From Parvularia atlantis (lineage: Eukaryota > Opisthokonta > Rotosphaerida): DNA of 22,790 nt. The stretch's first letter is position 1. Each line of letters opens with the position of its first letter. Shown here one piece after another: positions 8,339 through 19,200 of the stretch. The stretch spans positions 1 through 22,790 of the forward strand of contig CALSCO010001113.1 in NCBI GenBank assembly GCA_943704415.1, given 5' to 3'. Below the pieces are notes generated by a model. It saw nothing but the letters and a program-made list of their open reading frames with translations. It was not told the origin of the DNA and made no database searches. Position numbers and translations under genes: made by a program.

Positions 8339-8388
8339 CCAGGGCGCCACCGTCACACTTCTGGCCAATCAGCGGGACCCGCGCATCC
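8339..8388. promoter_or_regulatory. 50-bp divergent promoter with CCAAT box, GT37 / CIR1
   Basis: Only 50 bp separate the two divergent start codons. Within it ggccaatcagcg (CCAAT at 8365-8369) is a textbook CCAAT box, the site of the HAP/NF-Y complex, which works in either orientation. No TATA box is seen. Confidence 0.55.
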
Positions 8389-9692
8389 ATGTCGCGCTTC
8401 GCCGCCTTCATGGGCACCAAGTCGTTCCACCCGGTGCGTGCGCCGTGTGCATCGGGTGCGTCGTGTGCGTCGTGTGTGCGCTGACGGGCGGCGCAGGGCG
8501 GGTACGAGAACCAGAAGAAGGTGTGGATGGCCGAGCAGGCGGCGCTCGACGTCGAGCGGCGCGAGGAGATGGCCCGCGCCGAGCTGCAGCGCGAGCGCGC
8601 GAGCGAGGCGCTCGAGTTTGTGTGCGGCGCCTCTCGCTGCTGCTTTGTCGCGTGTGTGCTGACGGATGCACGCGCAGGCGCGACGGCAACGCGGGCGCGA
8701 GCGCCGAGGACGTGGCGCGGCGGAGGCACTTGGAGCTGATGTACCGCCCGCCGCCGGGGATGCGCGTGCCGGGCGCGGACGACAAGGACAAGGACAAGGA
8801 CAAGGACAAGGGCAAGGGCAAGGGCAAGGACGACGTCGACGACCGCTTCAAGGGCGCGCCCAAGGAGGGCTACCTCAACGGGCAGCCCGTGCGCCTGCAG
8901 CCGTTCGCGCAGCACGTGCGCACGATCCGCTGCATCAAGTGCAAGCAGTGGGGCCACGCCCTGGGCGATCGGGCTGTGTGTGCCGCGCGCTGCTGCGGCG
9001 GCGGCCGGCCGCGTCGGTGCTGATCGCGGACGGCGCAGTGCCCGATGCGCGACGTCGTGCGCGCGGCCGACGAGAACGCGCAGCGCGAGGACCCGCTCGC
9101 GCTCATGCGCCAGATGGAGGCCGGCGGGCTGCGGCTCAAGTCGTTCGAGCGCGCCGTCGACAGCTCGGCCGCGAACCAGGTGCGCGCGCGGCTCACGATC
9201 GACAAGCGACGGGCGCTCATCGGCCCCACGGTGCGCAGCAACTCGTGCTCGAGGACGGCCGGACGCGCGCGGCCGGGAGGGACGCCGGCGCGGGCGGCGA
9301 GGGCGACGACGACGACGACGACGTGCGCTGGGTCGAGGGCTTGTCGCGCAAGGCGAAGAAGCGGCTGCTGCGGTACGGCGTCTTGCCCCATCTGCCGTTC
9401 GCCGCCGTGACGCGCGCGCGGCCGCAGCGAGCTCGAGGCGCACGAGCAGCAAGCCAAGCGGGCGCGCGGCGAGGACGACAGGGCGGGTGACGGCGACGGC
9501 GATGGCGCGGCCGCGGACGACGACAAGAAGAAGAAGAAGAAGGCGAAGAAGGACAAGGAGAAGGCCAAGAAGCGCAAGGGCGACAAGCACAAGAAGGAGC
9601 GCAGGCGGCGCGGCAAGAAGGGGCGGCACGGCAGCGGCAGCTGCGGCGGCAGCAACAGCAGCTCCTCGTCGTCGTCGTCGCCTTCGCCGTGA
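8389..9692 (+). CDS. CIR1: CIR1-like protein (CBF1-interacting corepressor)
   Basis: CIR1 is a nuclear protein known in animals as an RBPJ/CBF1 corepressor and as a splicing-associated factor. Exons: 8389-8433, 8497-8615, 8678-8975, 9039-9179, 9239-9372, 9428-9692. They total 1,002 nt (333 residues; human is 450). The N-terminal CIR domain reads MSRFAAFMGTKSFHP then YENQKKVWMAEQAAL. MYRPPPGM matches the MYEAPPG block, and KGAPKEGY matches KGAPREKY. The zinc knuckle is RCIKCKQWGHALGDRACP, with the family's CX2CX4HX6C spacing, reached only after splicing intron 8976-9038. A LSRKAKKRLLR helix follows, then Lys-rich and Ser-rich tails like the human RS-type end. The donor at 8616 (gttt) is chosen to keep frame and is less certain. 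Notch itself is not implied; a general mRNA-processing role is the safer inference. Confidence 0.92.
8781..8828 (+). repeat. In-frame GACAAG/GGCAAG hexamer repeat
   Basis: Five GACAAG then three GGCAAG units encode (DK)5(GK)3 in CIR1 between the MYRPPPGM and KGAPKEGY blocks. In human CIR1 this stretch is also a Lys/Glu-rich linker, so repeat number probably varies freely. Confidence 0.85.
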
Positions 9693-9741
9693 GGGGCGCC
9701 CGTGTACAGCAGCAGCAGCACCACAAAGAACAGCGCCGCCT
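9693..9741. terminator. Shared 3' spacer with TGTACA, CIR1 / NOP10
   Basis: This is the shortest convergent spacer, 49 bp. TGTACA lies at 9703-9708, 10 nt past the CIR1 stop and 33 nt past the NOP10 stop on the other strand. 3' UTRs must be extremely short or overlap. Confidence 0.45.
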
Positions 9742-10086
9742 TCACGCCGGCAGCTCGGGCTGCTGCGTCGGCAGCACGCCAAAGCGCTTCTTGAGCGTGA
9801 CGCGGTGCCGCGAGAACTTGTCGTCGGGCGAGAAGCGCGCTGCGGGCCGGGGGGAGCGCGGCAGTGAGCGAAGGTAGAGGCGACAGGCCCACGCGGCGGG
9901 TGCGCACCGGGATGCGCCGACTTGGTGGGCGTCCCGGCCGGCGACGTTTTCTGGGCGCGCACCGCACACCTGCATCAACACGGCGCGCAGAGTGCACAAG
10001 GGCACGGTGCACGGCACGCGGCGACGGCGCACCTTGAGCGTGTAGACGCGCTTGCCCTCGTCGTCAACGTGGTACATGAGGTGCAT
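9742..10086 (-). CDS. NOP10: NOP10, H/ACA snoRNP subunit
   Basis: NOP10 is the small core protein of H/ACA ribonucleoproteins, which guide pseudouridylation of rRNA and snRNA; it binds the Cbf5/dyskerin catalytic subunit. Exons in transcript order: 10086-10033, 9950-9908, 9839-9742. They total 195 nt, giving exactly 64 residues, the human length. It reads [32 protein letters not shown] and [20 protein letters not shown] then [12 protein letters not shown], matching the family block by block. As in other eukaryotic members, the archaeal zinc-binding Cys residues are absent. The gene diverges from DmX across 171 bp and converges on CIR1. It is split into three small exons and is easily missed. 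Confidence 0.96.
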   Translation of the reverse strand: MHLMYHVDDEGKRVYTLKVRRRRVPCTVPLCTLRAVLMQVCGARPENVAGRDAHQVGASRCAPAAWACRLYLRSLPRSPRPAARFSPDDKFSRHRVTLKKRFGVLPTQQPELPA

Positions 10087-10174
10087 GGCTGCGCGCGCCG
10101 ACAGACGTGGCCGCAAGATAGTGCGTGGTAGCCCCGTGAGAGGCAGGAGACAGGTGTGGCGTGCGCGTCATCTG

Positions 10175-10205
<31 letters not shown>

Positions 10206-10257
10206 GACACGCGCCGCACGCCGTAGCTGCGCGACCGAGGACGCGGCACACCGCACG
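10087..10257. promoter_or_regulatory. Divergent promoter, NOP10 / DmX
   Basis: This 171-bp spacer between two divergent start codons contains a pure CT tract (10175-10203), which on the NOP10 side reads as GA. No TATA or CCAAT box is visible. The tract probably lies in the DmX 5' UTR or core promoter. Confidence 0.5.
10175..10203 (+). repeat. (CT)n microsatellite
   Basis: About fourteen uninterrupted CT units lie 54 bp upstream of the DmX start codon. Confidence 0.95.
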
Positions 10258-13200
10258 ATGCAGCACGAGGTCGGCCGCTCCAACGGTGGCCTCGGAGGCG
10301 TCGTCGCGGGGCGCTTCCTGGGCGTGACCTACGTGGTGCGCGTGACCGCGCCGCTCCACGCCTCGCTGGACGCCTCGGGGGCTCAGCGGGCCGTGCGGCG
10401 ACAGGTCTACGGCACGGCCGAGAACGTGCTCGTGCTCAACGCCGACTGCGAGCTGCTGCAGGTGCTGCGCCACCCGAACCACGCGCGGCTGCGCGGCACG
10501 ACCGTGCGCTACGTTGACTTCTGCTCGACAACGGGGCGGGTGCGTCCATCGGCCGTGCGCCGTTCTGCCTCACGCTGCCTCACGCTGCCTCACGCCATCT
10601 CACGCCGCCTCGTAGCTCGCCGCCGCCTACGGCAACCAGGTGCTCGTCTTTGCGCCGACGCAGGTCAAGGAGGCGCGGGCGGTGCGCGGCGGCGCGCGCG
10701 CGTCAGCCCGATGGCAACCGTGACGCCGACGCCGCCGACGCCGCCGCAGCAATGGGACTTTGAGTTTTCGCTCGAGCACCAGTCGGCCGTCCGCGCCGTA
10801 TCGTGGCACTCGGCCAGCGACCTGCTGCTCACCGGCGGCGACGGCCTCACCGTGTGGCGCGCGCAGCGCTTCGCCGGCAGCAGCACGCTCACCGGCTGGT
10901 CAAAGGTCTGGCAGACGAGGTGCGGCAGCCGCCGTGCGGTGCGTGCAGCCGGTGCCTGCCACTCACGCGCGTCGCCGCGCCAGCTGCGCCTCGCCGGTCG
11001 TCCTTGCGCGCTTCTCGCCCGACGGCCGCTTCTTCGCAACGATGACGGAGGTGTGGTCGTCCACGACTGTTGCGTCCATCTAACGCGCGTACGAAACGTG
11101 TAGAACGACCGCCTGCTCAAGGTGTGGTACAAGCCCGAAGCCGGTGCGTGCGCGCAGCGGTCGCGCAGTCGGCGCACACCGAGCCGCGCGCGCACAGAGC
11201 TGCTCTCGTCGTCGAGCCCGACCATCTACCAGTTCATCTACCTGCACCACCCGCGCGCCGTGCTCAACTTTACCTGGCGGCGGCCGTCGACGCGCAGCGG
11301 GCACGTTCGTCTGCGTGCGGCGCGCGTCGCACGTCGCGCTGACCAGCCGCGTGCAGGAGAACGGCCCTGTTCACGCGCAACATCCTACTCACGACCTGTG
11401 CCGACAGCGTGTGCCGCATCTGGTCCGAGACGAGCGTGGAAGAGTCGATCCGGTTCTTCATGTGCGCGATGATCGACCCGAAGCACATGACGGTGCGATC
11501 GCCGGCGCCGACCCGCGCTTGCCCTTATACCGTGCTGCATGCAAGGTCTCGGTCGAGAGTGATAGCCAGGTCGACGGGCCGTTTGGCTGGTTCGACAGCG
11601 ACGAGCTCTACACTGCGCTCGAAGCCGCAGTCCAGTCTGAGCGGCTCAAGAGCGACACCTCTGCCGGCCAGGACGGCTCCGCGCCCGGGCGCCTGTCGCG
11701 GCAGATGTCATCGCACGTGCCGTTCAGCCTGCGCTCCAACATGTTCAGCTCCAGCAACGAGATCATCAGCCAGCGGTGCGCAGCGCGCGTGACCACGTTG
11801 CAACTGAGCAGCACGGCGTCGCAGGCGCTTCCCGCCCGGCATCGAGTTCTTCCGCAAGCTGCGCTCGCGCCTGCCTGGCATCCTCTCAGACTCGCCCGAC
11901 CTGATCTTCCAGGTGCAGCACGACGGCTCGCTGGTCATCTGGGGCATCCAGGTGCGCCCGCCAAGTCCTGCCTTGCGAGGCTCACGCGTCGCGGCAGCAC
12001 CTGACCGAGGAGCCGCGCAAGATCCCAAAGGTCGTGCTCGTCCTGCGCACGCCAAGCGCCCTCCCGCGCTACATCGGCGCGGCGCTGTGCCCAGACCTCT
12101 TCGTCTTTGCCGAGCGCTCGGCGTACGGTACGCGCGGGCGGCGCACGCGCAAGCACTGGCCATGCTCACAACACCTACGACCAGTGCCCGGCGCGTACCT
12201 GATGCCGCCGGAGCTGTCGCTGCTGTGCCAGGGCCCGTCAGGACGCATCCTTACCTTTGGCATCAACCTCAAGGACATCTTCTCGGCCGTGCGCGACTCG
12301 GGCAAGCTGTCACTGGTGCGCACATAACGCTCGCGCACTTCGCCGTCTCACGCGGCGCCGTCGCTCCAGCACGCCGACCTCGCGGGGCACAAGTCGCCCG
12401 TGCGCGTCATTGGCGCCCACCCGAGTAAGCTCTCGTGACGCGCTGACCTGCCATGGTGCTGATCAACCGCACGCTCGCGTGTGCGCAGACTTGCCGTTCG
12501 TCGTGACGGGCTCGGCCAGCCCGCACGAGCTCGTCGTCTGGCGCATCAAGTACCGCGACACGTTCCACCCGCGCGAGCTTGTGCAGGTGCGCGATACGCG
12601 CTCAGCCCGGCAAACGCGAGCGCTGATACGGCGGTCCAGGTCATCGCCCTGGCGACCGTCCCGAGCACCTCTGCCGAGCCCTACACGCATGTGGTGTGGG
12701 TGCCGCAGCTCGAGGAGGACGTCAGTGAGGCACCGAAGGGTGCGCACGCTTCGGGCAACGGAGAGGCGTCTGACGCCCCGAGCCGCGCGCAGTGCTGTAC
12801 TTCATCGCCGCGGACCGCTCGGGCACGCTGTTCCTCTACCGCTTCCGCCCGCCGCCGCACCCCGAGGTCGTCCTGTTGAGCAAGCAGCGGCTCCCAGCCG
12901 CGGCGCCGTTTGTGAGCCTGATGGTGCACCTCGAGCGCTCTTCCATCGTCGTGAGCGAGGTGCGGTTGCACTCGCTTGTGCTGTGCGTCTCTGACGTGCA
13001 AGCCGCCACTCAGCAGTCGCCGGAGCGCACGGCCGCGAGCCTGTCCGAGTCGTTTGTGCCGTCGACGAGCTTTGGCGTGAGCAGCAGCGCGTCGTCCAGC
13101 CAGACCGTCTCTGTCATCTCGTCACCCAAGATCTTTCTGCTCGGCCTGACTGCTGCGAGCGCGCTCACGGTCTGGAAGTTGCGGTTCGAAGGCAGCGACA

Positions 13201-16200
13201 CCGGTGCGCTCGCGGCTCGGCCTGCTTTGAGCTGCACAGCCAACATTGCGTGAGCAGACGCGACGATGACCATGACGCACTGCTGGTCGGGCGGCCTCTT
13301 TGACGACGGCGACGAGACAAGCGCGCGCGCCGGCGAGCTGCTCTTTGCGGACCAGCTCGACTCAGTCACGGTCAGGTGCGTCGCGTCGCTCTGCGCCTTC
13401 GACATCCAGTGCTGACGGATGCGCCGTGGCAGCATGACACACGGCACGCTGCTGCCGGCGTTCCTGTTCTGCACGGTGCACGTCGACCGCGAGCTGCGCA
13501 TGTGGCGGCGGTGCACGGCCGCGACGCTCGAGCAGGCGCTGGTGCACGCAGCGCGCGATGGCACGGTGCGCGCTCACCGCCCGGAGGGGCGCTGCGTCTG
13601 CTTACAGATGTTTCAGGGGCTGTGCGAGGCACCGCTGCACACGACGCTCCCGCGCACGCCCTCGACCGTCAGCGCGGCTGCGTACGGCTTTGTGGCCGTG
13701 GCCTACGCGGACGTGCCCTTGGCCGGCAACCGCACTGAGGCCACCGTCGAGATCTACGACTACCTGCGCGACTGCACGGCCCTTCGCCGCACGCACCGCT
13801 CGGTGCACCGCGAGTCGTTCGACAGCGACGTCGTGTGCAAGGGCCTCGCCGACCTCGGCATGCCCGTCATTCAGCCCGTCGCCCTGCCCGTCTCGCTCAG
13901 CTGGACGTGCCTGCCCGAGGGCTCGCTCGCGCTGGCCGTCGGCGTCGGCGCGCAGATCTTCGTCTTCGGCCGCTTCCGCCTGCGCCGCGAAAAGTCGTGC
14001 GTGCACTGCCTGCTCCTGCGCGCGCGGCCACTGGCAGCGGCCTGACGCGTCGTGCGCCACAGGCACCGGGCCGCGTGGGAGTGCCTCGCCTCGGTCGTGT
14101 ACTCGGAGCGCACGCCCCTGCTCGGCGTCGCGTTCACTGGGCCGGAGGGCCACCTGCTCTGCGTGGGCCTGAGCGAGCCGATCCTGTCGCTCGTGTCGCC
14201 GTGGGCGTGGGCGTGGTCCGACATCCTCACGCTGGACCAGGCGGGCGAGGCCGACGGTGCGCGTGCAGCTTGCCGCACCGAGCCGTGACAAATGACGGTG
14301 ACCGCCAGAAACGCCGCCCTCGCTGGCGATGATGCTTGCGGCGGCGCTCCCACTCATGCCAGACTACCACCCGGACGTGCTGGTGCAGTACGCACTCTCG
14401 GGCGAGTTTGAGCTCGTGCGATCGATCCTGCGGTGCGTGCGTGCGACCGCGCGCACGAGTGTGCGTGCAAGCCTCTGATCGCTTGCCCGTCGCCAGGCAC
14501 CTGCGCGACGCCATCGTGCTCCTGCTGTGCATGGCCGAGAAGCCGCGGACGCAGATCCCGCCGATGCCGCTGGGCCGGCTCGTCATGAGCTCGACGCTGG
14601 CCAGCAGTGCCTCGGGCCCGGGTGCGGCGCAGCGCGACACGGCGGGTGAAGCGGCAGGAGCCCGGCGCGGCGGAGCGACGGCAGACGACTTCATGAGCGG
14701 CCCCACGTCGAGCGCGCGCGCCGACAAGTACGACGAGCTGTTTGCTACAATGTCATACGACGTGGACGAGTGCGTCGTGCGCCTTTGCATGCGACCCGCC
14801 GCTGACGGTGACGCAGCGACCACGAGCCCGGCGTGATGATGGCGCAGACGAGCGACGGCGCCAAAGCCGAGCGCGAGTGGAAGCACAACGACGACGACAT
14901 GTTTGCGTACCTGTCGGGTGTGCACACACGCTTGGTTCTGTGACGCCGCGAGCTGAGGCAGCTCTGCCGTGCGCCAGAGACGCTCACGACGCTGGCGCTG
15001 CCGGGCATCACGCAGACCGAGCAAGTGACGCTGCTCGCCGTAATCGACACGCTCGTGCAGCGCGAGCAGCAGAAGCGCGGTGCGGGGCCGCCGCAAGCGC
15101 GCACCGATCTCTGAGACGCACGCGCCGTGCGCCAGCGCTCGATGACAACGGTGGCCGCTTTGCCCTCGCCCTGCGCCTGCACACGTTCCTGCGGCGCACG
15201 CTCCCGCCGCAGACGCGCCCGGCCGGCCTGTCGCACCGGGTGCGAACCGGCCTTGCGCGCGTGTGCTCAAATGGGCTGAGGCGTGCGTTGTTGCTGCAGG
15301 ACACTGCGTGGGGCATCCATTCGCAGTCGGAGGACATCCTGCTTGAGCTGTGCACGTCCATGAGCGGCGCGGTCAACCAGGTCACGTGGAAGACGCAGGT
15401 GCGCATTGCACGCCCTACGCCGGACCGACCGACTGGCTGGCTGATCGTGTGCGCGTGCCGCCAGAAACCGTACGGCCTCGGTTGGTGGCCGGCCTCGGTC
15501 GACGCGCTGCGGAGGCACGTCGAGGTCATGGCCAAGAACCAGTTTAACAACAGCGACCCGAAGGACCCCGTCAGCTGCTCGCTGTTCTACCTCGCGCTGG
15601 GCAAGCGCAAGGCACGCGGCCGGCGCGGCCGGCGTGCAGTGGGGGATGCGTGCGCTGACGTGCCGCGAGGCGCGCAGGTGCTTGCCGGCCTGTGGAAGCT
15701 CGCACACAACCACCCCGAGCAGGCCAAGATGTCGCAGTTCTTCTCGAACGACTTTGACCAACCGCGCTGGAAGCAGGCCGCGCTCAAGAACGCGTACGCG
15801 CTCCTCGGGCGGCAGCGGTGCGTCTGCGGGTGCATTGGTGCCGTTGTGCGCGCTGAGCGCGTGCGCCGCAGCTTCGAGTACGCCGCCGCATTCTTCCTGC
15901 TTGGTGGCAGTATCAGCGACGCCGTCAACGTGCTCAAGAAGAACCTGTGCGACCCGCAGCTCGCATTAATCGTCGCGCGGCTGGCAAGCGACGGCGGCGC
16001 ATCACTGCAGGCGCTGCTGCGCAAGGCGCGCTCACGCTCTGTCGCGCTCACACGCTGACACGGCGGCGCAGGGCCTGCTGCCGAGCGCGGTGCTCACGGG
16101 CGACCGCTGGCTCGCGAGCAACACGCTGTGGCTGGCGGGTGACCGCGAGCGCGCGGCAGCCGTGCTCGCGGGCGACATGCTCGCGTACCTCGAGCCCGAC

Positions 16201-19200
16201 GAGCTCGAGGGTGCGCCTGGGCGCGGCGGCCAGCCAGCTGCTCCAGTCTGACGCGGCCGCACACGACGTGCAGAGTACCAGCACCTGCACCGCGTCCGCG
16301 CGGACGAGCTCGGCGACGTCGGCTCTGCGGTGTGCGGCGCGTGGAGGGCTGCTAGCGTCCGTCTGACGCGCTCTTGGCACGGCAGACGCAGTCCGCGGCG
16401 ATCGACAGCTCGCTCCTGATCCACTTCCGCTACCTGCGCTCGCTGCCCGACACGGTCAAGGCCGCACGCAGCCAGCCATCCAAGTGGCCGGTGAGCGGCA
16501 ACGAGCCAGACAGGCACCGCCGCGACTGACGGCCTGTATCGCACAGGCTATCTCGCTGACGCAGCTGGCGTCGTTCACGTCCGGCGTGGCCGCGTCGTAC
16601 GAAGACCTGGGCGCGACCGTGCTCGCGCTTGAGGCCGTGCGCGTGGGCTCGCAGCTGTGTGCTGACGTGTCGCGCGAGGCAGCCGCGACGAAGCGCCTGC
16701 AACGGCGACAGGTGCGCTTCTTCTGGCCGCTCCGTCGCGCCTACGGAGCCGACGGTGTGTCCGCAGAGCGACGGACGCGCGACCGACGGCGGCGACCGCG
16801 CCGAGCTCCTGTTTGGCGGGCCGAGCGAGCCGCAGGACAAGGCCGAGTTTCTCTTTGGCGGGCCGGACACGTTCGAGTCGGCGTCGTCGCTCTTCGCCCT
16901 CGACGCCCGTGCGTTGGTGCAGTGCACTCGAGTGCGGTTGCTGACGTGCCCGTGCCCCAGCCACGACGTCGTTCGCGCTCGAGACCGGCACGCTCGATAT
17001 GGGCCAGTGGGGCATGTCAACGGCGCCCAGTGCCGCCTCGCTGTCTGCCACGCGCGGCGAGGTCTACGGCACGTGTGCCACTTGCTCGCACCTAACACGG
17101 AACGCAAACACAGCCTCGGCGCATGAGCACGACTGGCTCGGAGGCCGACGACGCGCACGTCGACCCGCAGCTCGAGCACATGCTGGTGCGCTGCGCACGC
17201 GCTGCTTCCTGACCAGCGAACTCATGCGTATGCCGCCAGCGCATACTCTCGGTGCAGCGGTGCGCCATGTCGCTGCGCCTGTCGCTGTCGGTCGCGACGG
17301 CGCTGTGCGAGGGCAACCGACTGTGGTTTGTCGAGCGCCAGCAGAGCTCGCAGCGCCTGCTGACATACGGCGAGGAGGTCTGCGCGCGCGTGCCGAGCTT
17401 GCCGAGTGTGCGCGTGCTGACATGCTGTACGCAGGCGTACAACGGGTTGTACGTGCTGTGTGGCCTCGCGAGCGACCCGTCGCTGCACCCGTCGCTGGTG
17501 CAGCGCTGGTTGCGGCGCGTGTGCCACATGACCGAGCGCACGGTGGCGCACTGCGCGCTACTGGCCGGCGCGTCGTTCAAGCACGCGCAGATGGCGCTGA
17601 CGAAGCGGCCGGGTGCGGTGCTTCGCACGTGCACCACGTACGGTGTCTGACGGCAGCGCCGCGCGCAGATCCGAGCTCGCCTGCAATGGACAGCATCCCG
17701 GCGCAGAGCGCGTCCGTGGCCTCGACCGTGACCGACCTGCTCTACCGCAAGTGCACGTCGGCCGCGTCGCTGGCGTTCATGATCGCGCGCGACTGGGACG
17801 ACACGCTCGAGCGGCACCTGGTCGGGACGCGCGGGACGTTTGACCACGTGCCCGAGAAGCCGCGGCCGATGGTGCTCAAGCTCGACTTTATCACGAGCGC
17901 TTGCATGTGCGTGATCACGGTGTGTTCCGACCGCAGTCCTGACCGGCTCAACAGCGCGCTGCTCGAAGCCCTGTACATCGAGCGCCAGGCGCTCTACCTG
18001 CGGCTGCTGACGTCGAGCGACCGCGACGGGCCGGCGCGGCTGCTGGAGATGCTGTGGTGAGCGACGGTGCACGCTACCCGAAGCGGTGCTGATGGCGACT
18101 GCGCGCAGGTGCCTCATCCTTGCGTCGCTGGCGTCGCTGCTGATGCAGGAGCACTACGTCCGCGTGGGTCACTGGTTGCGCGGGATCCGCGGCGTGTTCC
18201 TCAACAAGCCGATCAACGGGCAGTTTGAGCCGTTCCACACGCTATTGACGATCGCGATCACGGCCAACGAGGAGGTATGCGCTGCGCACTCGGGCGCGGC
18301 TGTGACTGATGGCATGTTCGCGCAGGCACGTCACGAGCGCGAGCTGAACCGCGACCTGCGCCGGCAGCAGAATCGGACCAGCGACGCCGGCCACGCGAAC
18401 GGCGGCGGGCACCACGACGACGACCAAGACGACGACGATGACGACGACCAGGGGCTGCAAATGCGCTCGAAGCAGGCGTCGCGGCACGGTGCGCACGCGT
18501 TGGGCCCTGGCGACTGCGTGGCTGACAGTCACATCGCAGGTCTCACGTACACCGTCGCGGCCGAGATGCTGCAGCTGGCGACATTCCGCTACCTCTTCTG
18601 CCGGCTGGAGGCGACGCTGGAGGACCTCGAGAGCCAGGTGGACGGTGTGTGCGCGGGTGGGATGTGGGGTCTGGGCTGTGCTAACGAGGCGCGCGGCCTC
18701 AGTGAGCAGCAGCGCGATCAGCGACGGGCTGGTGACATCGCTCGCGCTGCTCATCGGCATCAAGGAACGCCGCGTGAGCGACACGCTGCCGATGGGTCTG
18801 GTTGAGGGTGCGCCCTTGTGTGCACGTGGCGCCCGGGGGCCTTGCGGCTGACGGGTTCGCTGCCGCGGCAGTGAGCGCCGACATGATGCCCACAGCCGGC
18901 CAGCAGCGCCTCTGGTCGACGCTGCAGGAGCTGTACATGAGCGCAGGCATCACCGACCGCTACGTCAACCCGACCGTGGCCGCGGTGGTGCGTCGGCAGG
19001 CTGCGGCGCACGCGAGGCTGACACGCGCGGGCGCGCAGTCGGCGCGGCAGTCGATGGCGGCGTCCGCGTCGATGGCCGACCTGGTGGCGGCGGCGGAGCA
19101 CGCAGAGAGCGCGAGCGTGCCACCGAGCATGGCCGGCACCCTCGCAAGCACGGCGATCTCTGCTGGGGGCAGCCTGGGCGGCAGTGGCGCCGGCTCGGGC

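Larger units (their letters stand above)
10258..14256 (+). other. DmX N-terminal WD40 propeller region
   Basis: Roughly residues 1-950. Conserved DmX blocks: VLVLNADCELLQVL, LAAAYGNQVLVFAP, LLTGGDGLTVWR, RFSPDGRFFATM, NDRLLKVWY, YLHHPRAVLNFTW, NILLTTCADSVCRIW, QHDGSLVIWGIQ and PHELVVWR. Introns: 10336-10404, 10540-10615, 10682-10749, 10920-10983, 11051-11103, 11144-11197, 11301-11356, 11493-11545, 11776-11824, 11952-11997, 12128-12184, 12316-12369, 12425-12488, 12587-12639, 12740-12792, 12960-13013, 13204-13257, 13376-13432, 13566-13607, 13997-14062. The exon junctions restore normal WD spacing, for example DRLLKVWY after 11103. Confidence 0.85.
14309..16490 (+). other. Rav1-type core of DmX
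   Basis: About residues 950-1,480, the part shared with yeast Rav1. Blocks: PLMPDYHPDVLVQYALSGEF, LALPGITQTEQ, LDDNGGRFALALRLHTFLRR then TLPP, DTAWGIHSQSED, FYLALGKRKVLAGLWKLA, MSQFFSNDFDQPRWKQAALK then NAYALLG, and AAAFFLLGGSISDAV. These match human DmX sequences almost residue for residue in places (ALFYLAMKKK, RWRKAALKNAFSLLG). Introns: 14433-14496, 14770-14816, 14920-14961, 15080-15135, 15240-15299, 15399-15464, 15612-15677 (GC donor), 15818-15871, 16026-16071 (GC donor), 16211-16273, 16330-16385; the preceding intron is 14257-14308. Confidence 0.9.

Noticed and set aside
8339-8368. Upstream TTG start for the GT37 protein
   Set aside because: Eukaryotic initiation at TTG is unlikely, and the ATG at 8338 directly precedes the first membrane segment.
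8616-8677. Donor gtgtgc three nucleotides downstream in CIR1
   Set aside because: It is in phase 0 and puts the downstream MYRPPPGM ex-frame unless an acceptor far from the branch point is used.
7098-9962. A 954-codon open frame on the minus strand
   Set aside because: Only its part across GT37 exon 2 is real. The rest is antisense to CIR1 and crosses NOP10 introns, with low-complexity Arg/Ser/Leu runs. It is open because stops are rare at this G+C content.
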